NCBI RefSeq assembly: GCF_023555415.1
Contig: NZ_JAKRYL010000019.1
Coordinates: 1 to 64,000 of the forward strand
Origin: Halalkalibacter alkaliphilus
GTDB taxonomy: Bacteria; Bacillota; Bacilli; Bacillales; Bacillaceae_D
Reading direction: 5' to 3'
Length of the DNA stretch: 64,000 bases
In this document: piece after piece, positions 34,563 through 43,661 of the stretch
Numbering within the stretch: the stretch's first letter is position 1
Layout of the letters: the number at the start of each line of letters is the position of its first letter
Made by a program: the position numbers and the translations under genes
The notes under the pieces: model-generated
Databases searched by the model: none
Told to the model about the DNA's origin: nothing
Seen by the model: the letters and a program-made list of their open reading frames with translations, nothing else

Positions 34563-35783
34563 ATGGTCCCACAGGTACGTACTAAAGAAATACTTAAACA
34601 ATTTAATTTATCAAGACAGACACTTTATAACTGGGTAAAGGATGGAGATATTACAGAACCAGAGAAAGATTGGAGAGGCTGGAGAATGTGGACGAAACAA
34701 CATGTTGAGGAAATTACAAATACTATTAGAAAAAAAGAAGAACAATTTACTTTACCTATTGATTGTGATCAAAGGCTCAACATAAAAAATAGAAGATATT
34801 TAGGTAGTAAATACAAACTATTAGAATTTATATGGAAGGTTGTAAATGAAAATTGCAAAGGTGTTAATACCGTGGCAGATATTTTTGGAGGAACCGGGGT
34901 AGTTGCTGATAGGTTTAACATTGAAGGTAAGAATATTATAGTAAATGACATATTGTATTCTAATCATTTAGCATATTGGACATGGTTTAGCGATGAGCCG
35001 ATTGATTTTAATAAAGTCGAAGGTTTAATAACCCAATTTAATAATTCTAACCCTCTTGAAAAGAACTATGTATCAGAACACTTTGGTGGAACCTATTTCA
35101 CAGAATATAATGCAAGAAAAATTGGGTATATAAGAGAAGAAATAGAAAAATTAACAAATCATATTAACTTTCGTGAAAAGGCTATTCTTATTACTTCATT
35201 ACTCTATGCAATGGACAAAGTTGCGAATACGGTTGGTCATTATGACGCTTACAGAAGAAAATTAGACTCACTTAAAGAAATCAAACTTTTAGTACCAGAG
35301 TTTAAGGATTCCAATAATAAAGGTAACTGTATTTTCAATGAGGATGCGAATGAGTTAGTTAGAAGAATTAGTGCGGATTTAACCTATATCGACACACCAT
35401 ATAATTCACGACAATATGGAGATGCTTATCATTTATTGGAGAATATTGCCGAATGGAAAAAGCCTGAGGTTTCAGGAGTTGCCAAAAAAATGATAAATCG
35501 TTCTCATATTAAAAGTGATTATTGTACTATGAAGGCTACTAAGGCTTTCGAAGACCTAATTTCTAATATATCTGGTAAGTATATTCTTGTTTCATATAAC
35601 AATATGGCACAAAAGGGTGTTGGCCGTTCAAATGCAAAAATTTCTGCTGAAGAAATAGTTGAGATACTAAAAATGAAAGGTAAGGTAAGTATCTTTGATA
35701 CTGATTTCCAAGCATACACAACTGGTAAGACAAACATTGAAGATCATAAGGAAATACTGTATCTCTGTGAAATAAGTAGGTGA
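34563..35783 (+). CDS. DNA adenine methyltransferase 1 (D12 class, HTH N-terminus)
   Basis: 406 aa, ATG behind GAGGTGG. Residues 1-60 are a MerR/HTH-like domain (RTKEILKQFNLSRQTLYNWV). The methylase follows in the D12/alpha order: YLGSKYKLLEFI (about 80), SAM-binding VADIFGGTGVVADRF (about 103), and catalytic TYIDTPYNSRQYGDAYHLLE (about 276), where DTPY replaces the usual DPPY. The NSRQY context is that of FokI-type m6A methylases. It overlaps the second methylase by four bases. Two methylases are expected for a type IIS system with an asymmetric site, one per strand. Confidence 0.88.
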   Translation: MVPQVRTKEILKQFNLSRQTLYNWVKDGDITEPEKDWRGWRMWTKQHVEEITNTIRKKEEQFTLPIDCDQRLNIKNRRYLGSKYKLLEFIWKVVNENCKGVNTVADIFGGTGVVADRFNIEGKNIIVNDILYSNHLAYWTWFSDEPIDFNKVEGLITQFNNSNPLEKNYVSEHFGGTYFTEYNARKIGYIREEIEKLTNHINFREKAILITSLLYAMDKVANTVGHYDAYRRKLDSLKEIKLLVPEFKDSNNKGNCIFNEDANELVRRISADLTYIDTPYNSRQYGDAYHLLENIAEWKKPEVSGVAKKMINRSHIKSDYCTMKATKAFEDLISNISGKYILVSYNNMAQKGVGRSNAKISAEEIVEILKMKGKVSIFDTDFQAYTTGKTNIEDHKEILYLCEISR

Positions 35784-36715
35784 TAAAAGTGTTACAAACT
35801 GAAACAAAGTATCTCAAGTCATGTTTAAATTATACAGGTGGGAAGCATAAATTATTAAAGCAAATTATCCCTTTGTTTCCACAAGATATAAACAATTTTG
35901 TTGATTTATTTTGCGGTGGAGCAAATGTGGCTATAAATGTTAATGCAAAAGGGAGTATGCGGGGCATAGATAAGCAAAGAGAGGTATTAAGGCTTTTTAA
36001 TACCCTAAAGGAAACATCCAAGGAAGAAGTATTCAATATCATTTATAATATCATTTTAAAGTACGAGTTAACTGATACCAATAAACATGGGTATTCTCAT
36101 TATGATTGTGAGTCGGGAAGTGGACTTGCAGTTTATAATAAGGAGCGATTTGTAAAGTTAAGAGAGGATTACAATAATCGTATAAATGACAATAACTATT
36201 ATGATCTTGCATTTTATCTTTTAACAGTATATGGGTTTAATAATCAAATCCGGTTTAATAAAAAAGGGCATTATAATATTCCCGTAGGAAAAAGGGATTT
36301 TAATGACAAAATTCAATTTAACTTAATTAATTTTCTCGATGTAATTAAAGAGAAAGATATTGATTTTATATGCCATGACTTTCGTGAAGTTGAAATGGGA
36401 CTTTCGAAAGGGGATTTTCTTTATGCAGACCCGCCATATTTAATCTCGACTGCAACATATAATGAACAAAATGGGTGGACCGAAACGGAAGAATATGACT
36501 TATTAAACTTATTAGATAGGTTAGATGCAAAAGGTGTAAAATTTGCATTATCGAATGTACTCGATCATAAAGGAAAAGAAAATACTATTCTAAAGAATTG
36601 GGCTAAGAAGTACGAGATTAACCATTTAAACTATAACTATAATAACTCCAATTATCAAATCAAAGAAAAGACAACTAAGACATCTGAAGTACTTATTACT
36701 AATTATAGGAAATAA
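35780..36715 (+). CDS. DNA adenine methyltransferase 2 (Dam/DpnM-like)
   Basis: 311 aa from a GTG overlapping the previous stop (a second GTG at 35789 is also possible). Motifs: LNYTGGKHKLLKQI (about 17), VDLFCGGANVA (about 44), YGFNNQIRFNKKGHYNIPVG (about 153), and catalytic FLYADPPYLIST (about 213). This is the Dam-family layout that methylates adenine N6. It works with the first methylase to protect both strands of the target of the downstream endonucleases. A terminator follows directly. Confidence 0.9.
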   Translation: MIKVLQTETKYLKSCLNYTGGKHKLLKQIIPLFPQDINNFVDLFCGGANVAINVNAKGSMRGIDKQREVLRLFNTLKETSKEEVFNIIYNIILKYELTDTNKHGYSHYDCESGSGLAVYNKERFVKLREDYNNRINDNNYYDLAFYLLTVYGFNNQIRFNKKGHYNIPVGKRDFNDKIQFNLINFLDVIKEKDIDFICHDFREVEMGLSKGDFLYADPPYLISTATYNEQNGWTETEEYDLLNLLDRLDAKGVKFALSNVLDHKGKENTILKNWAKKYEINHLNYNYNNSNYQIKEKTTKTSEVLITNYRK

Positions 36716-36721
36716 ATTGTT

Positions 36722-36752
36722 ACCTTCTCAACGCTGTTGGGGAGGTTTTTTA
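36722..36752 (+). terminator. Terminator after methyltransferase 2
   Basis: ACCTTCTCAAC / GTTGGGGAGGT (two G-T pairs) followed by TTTTTT. The intron fragment starts three bases later. Confidence 0.8.
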
Positions 36753-36754
36753 AT

Positions 36755-36995
36755 GTGTGCCCGGCATGTCTAACAGCTAGGTGGTGTAAGTCCACTACAG
36801 GCTTGGCGGTGGGAACTGTTAGCGAATGGCAAGGGTGTCTAGGGCGACTTAGAATCTGAAGGAAGCCGGACGAGTTTCCATTACAAAACGAAGTCCAACA
36901 CTGCCCGAATCTCCTGCAGTAAATCCAGTGTCTACGAGAGGAAAGCGGTTAGACTTACCCGGGGAGGTCTTACTGAAGGGTTTAGTATCCGTTTG
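36755..36995 (+). mobile_element. 5' fragment of a group II intron (class C-like)
   Basis: The stretch opens with GTGTGCCCGGCATG and continues with GGTGTAAGTCCACTACAGGC, GGCAAGGGTGTC, GAATCTGAAGGAAGCCGGAC and CCGGGGAGGTCTTAC. This is the domain I pattern of bacterial group II introns of the B. halodurans type. It lies just after a rho-independent terminator, the insertion preference known for class C introns. There is no reverse transcriptase and no domain V before the next gene, so it is truncated and immobile. Confidence 0.75.
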
Positions 36996-37082
36996 TGATG
37001 TTATAAAATGTAAAGAATAGAGAGGTATTTAGATGATTGGATAGAATGTTTAATATATTCAAATATGCTTGGAGGTATGGTT

Positions 37083-39278
37083 TTGATTATTAATTCAACG
37101 CACTATACGTGGGTAATTGGGAATACAGGTTTTAGAGAAAGTGCCTTATATCAAAAAATTGAAGGTTACATTCTTCTTCTTGAGGAATTTACAAAAAGAG
37201 GCTACCAATGGGACAAGAACCAAACTGAATTTTTTGAGTTAATGAATGAAGCAGGATTTATGGAAGACGCTAGCACAAATGCTACTAATATACCTAAGGC
37301 TTCTAGATTAAAAACATCTCCTCTTCAAAAACTAGGTCTTGTTAATGAATCAAGAGAGATAACAGAGGTCGGGAATGTGATTTTACGACGATCAAAAGAA
37401 CGTCTTAAGGTGGAAAATAAACTATATTTTGACGATGAGCATTTTCTTGAAAACGATGGCGATATATACATAAAACAGCTGCTTAAACTTCAGTTTTCAG
37501 CAACCAAAGATAAAGGTATTAAACCTTTCATTCTATTTTTAGAGTTATTAAAGGAGTTTGGGAGCTTATCAAGAACAGAAATAACTTTTATACTTCCCTT
37601 AATAATAACCGAAGAATTAAAAGAAGAAGGAAAAAGAGCCATAGAAGAATTCCGGAACAAAAAGGAACAACAAGAATGTAGTAAGGAAGACATTGAAATT
37701 TGGATACAAGATTACATAATTAAACAGAAATATAATCTTAGAAAATATGTTGAGGTAAAAGCATATATTGAAGAAAAGGCTGAAGAAGTTTTATCACATT
37801 TAAAAGAAGAAAATGATAAAGATATACTAGACTTCATATTACCTGTTGATATGAATGGAAAATCAGCTGACTATAGTAAACCTTTAGTACCTTTGTTAAC
37901 AGGTATATATAATATATGGCTTAATATTAAAAATAAAGAAGATACTTGGGATTCAATAAGAGAAACTCTTGATGCTATAGAAAAAACCACAGGTACACAA
38001 GAAAAAAGGTGGAGAGATTCACTGTTTGGAATTAAAAATAAGGGAGTGTTAAAGTCTAAGGATATTGAGGGATTAAATAACACTTTACTTAATGAGTTTA
38101 AGAACCGTGTATATACTGAGGATTTTAAAGACCTTTTGATTAAATTCTATGACATTCTTACATATATCAAATGGTACAATAACTTATTAGATTACGCGGA
38201 CCATAATTTAAGGTATTTAAAGCTATCTAATATTTTGGAAGAGACTTCATTATTTGAAGAAAAAGCAATTAGAATAAGTGATTTTTATAAAGTTCTTGTA
38301 GATAAGATACTAGATGACAGTGAAATTAAAAAATATCATACTAGTACAGATGATTACTTTGATTTCTTGTATAACACCAACTATCAATTGCCAAAGTTTG
38401 AAGACGATGATTTTATTAAAATATCTGATGAAGTAGTTAAAAGAATTCAGGAAATCAGTAAAGATGATGTGGAACTACCTGCGAAAACGGAAAATCCTAA
38501 GCAATATGTTTCATCACTAAAAGATAAGTATAATGAAACAAGAATTAAAAATATGAAAGATAACTTAAGGAAATCTATCATAAATGAAGATAATGGTAAC
38601 TTGTTAGAGTGCTTATATTTATTAGAAAAACGGAGTAAAAGTAAGGATAACAAGTTAAAGGGTTATATGGATACAGAGGCCGATGTGCCAACAATATTCG
38701 AATATTTGCTTTGGCAAGCATTCTTATTACTAGACGGATACGTTGGAAATGCAATTGACTTTGCAAACTTCGATTTAGATATTGATTTAAAACCGATTCA
38801 GCACGCTGGAGGTGGAATGGCAGATATTATCTTTAAGTATGCAGACCATCACTTAATATTAGAAGCGACTCTTACAAATGATGAAAATCAAAGAAGAGCT
38901 GAGATGGAACCTATACCTCGACATTTAGCTAAGTATAGACACGAAGTAGACGATAAGACTAATTGTCTTTTTGTAGCACCATATATAGATCCTAATGTGG
39001 CTGTTGTTCATAGAATGTTTAAGTTTAACCCGTATTATGTTAAAGACAACAATAATTATGTTGGAATCGAAAATTCAGAGATTATTCCATTAGGTATTAG
39101 TGAATTAAAAAATCTAATAAAATTTGCTGTAGCTAATAATAAGAATTATCATTATCTCAAAGAAAATGTTATTGATATATTGAATAGTTCTGAAGAAAGA
39201 GATGGATATTTATGGTATAAAGATGAAGTCGTACAAACGATTAATAACATAAAAGAGAAAGTAGAAACAGCTAGTTAA
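37083..39278 (+). CDS. AlwI-type type IIS restriction endonuclease, subunit/paralogue 1
   Basis: A TTG at 37083 is preferred because GGAGGT ends six bases before it; ATGs at 37065 and 37077 are before or too near the site. 731 aa. The N-terminal part resembles the AlwI/MlyI/N.BstNBI recognition region (LQKLGLVNESREITEVGNVI, LYFDDEHFLEN). The C-terminal cleavage block has DVPTIFEYLLW (about 530), then AGGGMADIIFKYADHHLILE and ATLT (about 575), a D...ExT active site. By family it should cut outside an asymmetric site protected by the two upstream methylases. The exact target is unknown. Confidence 0.85.
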   Translation: MIINSTHYTWVIGNTGFRESALYQKIEGYILLLEEFTKRGYQWDKNQTEFFELMNEAGFMEDASTNATNIPKASRLKTSPLQKLGLVNESREITEVGNVILRRSKERLKVENKLYFDDEHFLENDGDIYIKQLLKLQFSATKDKGIKPFILFLELLKEFGSLSRTEITFILPLIITEELKEEGKRAIEEFRNKKEQQECSKEDIEIWIQDYIIKQKYNLRKYVEVKAYIEEKAEEVLSHLKEENDKDILDFILPVDMNGKSADYSKPLVPLLTGIYNIWLNIKNKEDTWDSIRETLDAIEKTTGTQEKRWRDSLFGIKNKGVLKSKDIEGLNNTLLNEFKNRVYTEDFKDLLIKFYDILTYIKWYNNLLDYADHNLRYLKLSNILEETSLFEEKAIRISDFYKVLVDKILDDSEIKKYHTSTDDYFDFLYNTNYQLPKFEDDDFIKISDEVVKRIQEISKDDVELPAKTENPKQYVSSLKDKYNETRIKNMKDNLRKSIINEDNGNLLECLYLLEKRSKSKDNKLKGYMDTEADVPTIFEYLLWQAFLLLDGYVGNAIDFANFDLDIDLKPIQHAGGGMADIIFKYADHHLILEATLTNDENQRRAEMEPIPRHLAKYRHEVDDKTNCLFVAPYIDPNVAVVHRMFKFNPYYVKDNNNYVGIENSEIIPLGISELKNLIKFAVANNKNYHYLKENVIDILNSSEERDGYLWYKDEVVQTINNIKEKVETAS

Positions 39279-39551
39279 GTATTAGGAGGTAAATATGGCA
39301 CAAAGTAAATAGTTATTTTTCCGATAACACTAATTCTTGAGACTTTTGTAAATTCTTTTATAATGGGAAGTAGCAAAAGATTTAAATGCAACCTTTATTT
39401 TGTAAAATTATGTTTACACCTAATGAAGATAAAGTAATAATCAAAATTTTATATGATAGGAGTATTCAAAAAGAAGAATTAAGGCTATGAAGAGCATAGC
39501 TAGTATCCTTTTTTAGAGAAGAAAATCAAGAATACTTATAAAAGAATTTTT

Positions 39552-39590
39552 AGCACTAACAACCTCCCGAAGGTCGTTGGTGCTTTTTGT
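39552..39590 (+). terminator. Terminator
   Basis: AGCACTAACAACC / GGTCGTTGGTGCT around TCCCGAA, followed by TTTTTG. Probable end of the first endonuclease transcript. Confidence 0.75.
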
Positions 39591-39861
39591 TTTAGAAGTA
39601 TTTTTACACCTATATTCATAATAGAATCCGTGCTGAAACAATCTTGTTCTTTTCAAGGAAATTCCAATCATTTAGCTTATCTAGTTTTTAGTCTAACATT
39701 TTTCTTAATAGAATTTGGTAAAATATGATATAAATTTATTGGATTATGATAAAAATTATTTAAAGTATTAATTTTGGAGAATCGAATGGAAAATGGAACC
39801 TTTAGGCTTTAATGACAAACTATAAAGATAATTCCCTTTTATCTGAAAACTTAATATAAAG

Positions 39862-39890
39862 ACAACTCCCTGTAAAGGAGGTTGTTTTGT
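39862..39890 (+). terminator. Hairpin upstream of the 327-aa gene
   Basis: ACAACTCC / GGAGGTTGT around CTGTAAA with TTTTGTT after it. It may be a terminator or attenuator, 50 bases before the next start. Confidence 0.5.
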
Positions 39891-39939
39891 TATAATTGAA
39901 TTTAGTAAATATTGTATTTAAATGAAAAAGGAGAATACA

Positions 39940-40923
39940 ATGATTTATACAGTTGACAGGGTACAATTTGATGTTAATGGAGAATTGATTGTTTTTGAGT
40001 TTATTAATCGCTCCAAAGATGACAGAAATTTTGTGAAGAAAAAGTGTAACTCTCTTTATCTCATTCCGAATGTAACTTTGGTTGTTGTCATCTATGATGA
40101 TCGTTTTATGGATGGAAATGAGATTATAGTCTTAAGAAAAGGTAACAGAAAAGTATGTAAGTGGAATGAATATAAGGAGTGGTTTTTATTAAAAAATGCT
40201 GCTAGCGTGACTAACTCAGTTTCAATTTCAAAGCGTCTTGGGTCAGCTACTCAAAACCAGGGAGATCCTTATGTACATGAAGTGTTAGAAAGAATACATA
40301 GAATTGATTTTTCTTTGGATGATAGTGGTTTAGGTATTACAAAAGAAGCATTAAACAATGAAAGTACTTATGGTTTTGATTTTGACTTATTTGATGATAC
40401 ACATAATAATATTATTGAGTTTTTAAATAATGAAACAAAAGAAAAAGATAAGAATCCTATTGAAAACATACAAGCTCACCCTATGCGATATTCATGGATT
40501 TCTGAAGAAGAACAGAAAAATTTTGCAAAAAAAATGAAAGAGATTTATCCTAATTGGAACAATCCACGTAAAAGTGATAATCGGCAAAAATATATATCTT
40601 TGTGGAAAGCTAAACAAAAGCTAAAAGGAGAATTATATCTTGTAAATTATAACAAGCTTAACAAAACTGAAGACTTATCAATAATTGAAGTAATTGAATT
40701 AGATGAAAATAAAGGGATCATGTTTGATATTTCATATAAAGTAAAATATGAAGATATGATTAGTTGGTTAGAAAAGATGAATACGGTTCCCTATGATGCA
40801 AAACAATATTTAACTAAATTTCCAAAAGAGGTTCGTGACAGTTTTTTTTGGGGTAATTATTATCGAAATCAAGCGAAGTATCCAGTTCCTAAAAGGAGTC
40901 ATATTGGAAAGTGTTATAAATAG
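39940..40923 (+). CDS. 327-aa hypothetical protein inside the type IIS cluster
   Basis: ATG at 39940 with AAAAAGGAG six bases upstream; an ATG at 39922 precedes the site and is rejected. The N-terminal 100 residues form an alpha/beta unit (YTVDRVQFDVNGELIVFEFI, NVTLVVVIYDDRFMDGNEII). The middle contains NIQAHPMRYSWISEEEQKNF and YPNWNNPRKSDNRQKYISLW. No nuclease, methylase or membrane signature was seen. It lies between the two AlwI-type genes, 41 bases before the second, so it probably shares their transcript. Possible specificity, control or assembly factor; function unknown. Confidence 0.65.
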   Translation: MIYTVDRVQFDVNGELIVFEFINRSKDDRNFVKKKCNSLYLIPNVTLVVVIYDDRFMDGNEIIVLRKGNRKVCKWNEYKEWFLLKNAASVTNSVSISKRLGSATQNQGDPYVHEVLERIHRIDFSLDDSGLGITKEALNNESTYGFDFDLFDDTHNNIIEFLNNETKEKDKNPIENIQAHPMRYSWISEEEQKNFAKKMKEIYPNWNNPRKSDNRQKYISLWKAKQKLKGELYLVNYNKLNKTEDLSIIEVIELDENKGIMFDISYKVKYEDMISWLEKMNTVPYDAKQYLTKFPKEVRDSFFWGNYYRNQAKYPVPKRSHIGKCYK

Positions 40924-40964
40924 AAACTTGAAAATGTTATTAGTAACGAAAAGAAGGAGATAAA

Positions 40965-43082
40965 ATGAAAGTAAGTAAATTAGACCAAGTCTTCAATTTA
41001 TTTGATACAAACGGACGTAGAAGTGACGTTATTAATGCGTATAATATTTATACAAATATATTAGAACAAGTTTATGAAGAGAGTGAATCTAGTGTATGGA
41101 GACGCTATCCAAATGAATCGACACAGTTTCGATTTTATGAGTTGGCAATAGAAAAATCCCCTGAGATATTTAAACAACATCCAAAGTACGATAACTTTGT
41201 TAAAGCGATGGAAAATCCCAAAATAAAAATGGCTTTTGATAAAGGTGACATTAGTTATCTCAAGCAAACAAATGGGTTAAAGCAATTATATGCTGATTTA
41301 GATAACGCAATTGAGGGTAGAGCACGCCACTACTCAAGTAACTTAGTGAAAATTGGTTTAGCTGATGAACATCGTCAAATTTCACCAGTCGGGAAATCAT
41401 GGATTCACGGTAAAAAATTACGTAGAAGTAGGTTTGAAAATCTATTACCAATTGATGAAACAAACTTGATTTTTTTACGACAATTATTGAAACTTAGAGT
41501 TTACGCCAAAGATGGAGAAAAATATTACTCTCCTATGTTGATGGCGATGTATATTCTTTTGAATTATCAACGAGTAAGCGAAGATTTGTTTATTACGATG
41601 ATTCAAATGCTGAATCCTTATTTACCAATCGAACCATCCAGTTTTGTTGAAGAATTCTTAGGTGGTCATGCTCAAAAATTAGAAAGAGAGTATGTTCCAT
41701 TTTCAACTGATGCGTTAGATAAAATAAACAATGAACCTATCCCAATGTCAAAAGAAGTCTTTGCTAGTCATTTTTCAAGTGGGAAAAGTGAGAAAACGAT
41801 TAAAATTTATCGGGAGTTCTATGAGAATTTGGTGAGGTTTAATAGGGAAGGAACAACTGAGAACCTTGAAAAATTGGTCGAATTATTTTCTGATACGCAG
41901 AAAAAGTCAATGATAAACAAGGCGTTTGGTTTTGGTCGCAACGTTTTCACTTTTGATACAAGAGATAGAACGAATGTCAGTAAGTTTATGGAGCTTAATG
42001 AAGATGTAGATATTCTCACAAACGAAGACTTAAACACAAAATTATTCTTACAATTCCAAGCTTCCAAACGTCATGATGGGGTTCGTGAATATGGTGATGT
42101 TACTCGACGAGTAATGAAAGTAACAGGAATAATTAGCTTTAAAAATGGTGTCGTTGAGTTAGCACAACGCGATTTATGGCAGAAGTTTTTTTCTAAGATT
42201 AATCTGGAAAACATGGTATTCGGAGAGTCAACAAATGAAGCATATGAGAGCTACGAAAAGGAAATGACTTCCCCTTTCTTAAACCATCTTACGCTTGAAG
42301 AAATCCTTGAATATGAGGATGAAAAAGTTGAACAGGCTATTGTTGAAATTAAGGATGAATTGAATTTAGCTAGTGAGGAAGAAATTAGAGAAACAATATT
42401 TAATCAAACAAGTGAGGCGTTCATTCAACATATTGAAACGAATTATCCAAAAGAAAAAATACTTGAGATATTACAATTATTTTCGGATCGCAGTAATGAC
42501 TTGAAAATTCAAAAAATGGTTGCGGAAAATACGGATGTTCCGACGATTTTTGAGTATATTGTTGGAATTGCTTGGTATCATATTAGTTCTAAAAAGTTTG
42601 ATTTATTTTCTAGTTTTAATTTGTCGATGAGTGCAGATTTTGAACCCGAGACACACGCTGGAGGGGGAGCAGGGGATATCGTTATTGATTACGATGATCA
42701 TATCTTAATGCTTGAAGTAACATTAATGAATAAGCATGCGCAGAAACGTGGAGAGTGGGAGCCTGTTTTACGACATGCAACCAATTTAACTATTGAATCA
42801 GCACCTAAAAAAGTAACCACCTTATTTATTGCAGACGATTTGGACGAGAATACCATTAATATTTGGCGAGCTGTTGCAACTGTTCCATTACAATCTTCGC
42901 GAGAAAGCGATAAGTTTGCTGATACAGTCACAATTATGCCGGTGAAAAATGAAGAGCTTGCTAAAATGATACAAAATCGAAAAAATGAGACTGAACTCCT
43001 TGAAAGTATAAAAGAGTCGTTCGATAAGTTATCAACGGATTTCAATATGGGGTGGCGTGATGAGATAATAAAGTTTATATAA
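40965..43082 (+). CDS. AlwI-type type IIS restriction endonuclease, subunit/paralogue 2
   Basis: ATG behind AGAAGGAG; 705 aa. It aligns in blocks with the first: LVKIGLADEHRQISPVGKSW, LIFLRQLLKLRV, ENTDVPTIFEYIVGIAWYHI (about 522) and the cleavage block HAGGGAGDIVIDYDDHILML (about 563) followed by EVTLMNK. D...ExT is conserved, so both paralogues look catalytically competent. The two are clearly different in length and in the recognition half. They may be two independent enzymes or two strand-specific halves of a heterodimer, as in BspD6I-like nickase systems (inference). Confidence 0.85.
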   Translation: MKVSKLDQVFNLFDTNGRRSDVINAYNIYTNILEQVYEESESSVWRRYPNESTQFRFYELAIEKSPEIFKQHPKYDNFVKAMENPKIKMAFDKGDISYLKQTNGLKQLYADLDNAIEGRARHYSSNLVKIGLADEHRQISPVGKSWIHGKKLRRSRFENLLPIDETNLIFLRQLLKLRVYAKDGEKYYSPMLMAMYILLNYQRVSEDLFITMIQMLNPYLPIEPSSFVEEFLGGHAQKLEREYVPFSTDALDKINNEPIPMSKEVFASHFSSGKSEKTIKIYREFYENLVRFNREGTTENLEKLVELFSDTQKKSMINKAFGFGRNVFTFDTRDRTNVSKFMELNEDVDILTNEDLNTKLFLQFQASKRHDGVREYGDVTRRVMKVTGIISFKNGVVELAQRDLWQKFFSKINLENMVFGESTNEAYESYEKEMTSPFLNHLTLEEILEYEDEKVEQAIVEIKDELNLASEEEIRETIFNQTSEAFIQHIETNYPKEKILEILQLFSDRSNDLKIQKMVAENTDVPTIFEYIVGIAWYHISSKKFDLFSSFNLSMSADFEPETHAGGGAGDIVIDYDDHILMLEVTLMNKHAQKRGEWEPVLRHATNLTIESAPKKVTTLFIADDLDENTINIWRAVATVPLQSSRESDKFADTVTIMPVKNEELAKMIQNRKNETELLESIKESFDKLSTDFNMGWRDEIIKFI

Positions 43083-43661
43083 ATTATAAACCTCTTTTAC
43101 TTAATTCATCACCAAAAATAGAGAGGAAATTGGTGATGAATATACTTCTCGCTTATATAAAAGAAAAAAAGCTGATAATAACTTTAAAGTAAATTCTTAT
43201 ATAGGGTTACCAAGTACTTCAGGAATATATAGCTTATTATTCATGTTTCTTCGAGGAATGTTTTTTAGTAAAATATATACACTGATTGAATAAGGTAACC
43301 GCAAAAAAGCTAGGGTAATATTTTTACACATTGCTGTTGCAATACCTTATAAAATCAACGGTTAAAGTAGAGTGTGGAATTCAATTTCTTTTTTCGTTGG
43401 GGGCCAGGTACCAATTCCAAAGACTGATGAATAAGTCCATATGTTTTGATAGTTTATCTAATTTTAAACTATTGGAGCAATCAAACCCGCTCATTTTTTC
43501 TGGGCGGGTTATTCGCATAATAAAACACACTAAACATTTGATAGGACCTCATTTACTGTACGTTTTATAGTCGATATTTGGAAAAAAATCCTATATAATG
43601 GCCGTATGGACACAGGGAAAGTTAATAATTATAGAAAAAAATATATCAGTAGGAGAACGTA
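43083..43661. other. Intergenic region with hairpin
   Basis: 579 bases. AACCCGCTCATTTTTTCTGGGCGGGTT (43484-43511) forms a hairpin, and TATAAT at 43594 may be the -10 of the helicase gene. A 79-codon plus-strand frame at 43331 has no ribosome binding site and crosses the hairpin, so it is not called. Confidence 0.5.

Larger units (their letters stand above)
39279..39939. other. Intergenic region with two hairpins
   Basis: A GGAGG-ATG at 39286-39296 opens only a five-codon frame. The terminator at 39552 and the hairpin at 39862 lie here. No gene supported. Confidence 0.5.

Noticed and set aside
43331-43570. 79-codon frame before the PLD-helicase
   Set aside because: No ribosome binding site; it crosses a hairpin and the promoter region, with low-complexity translation.
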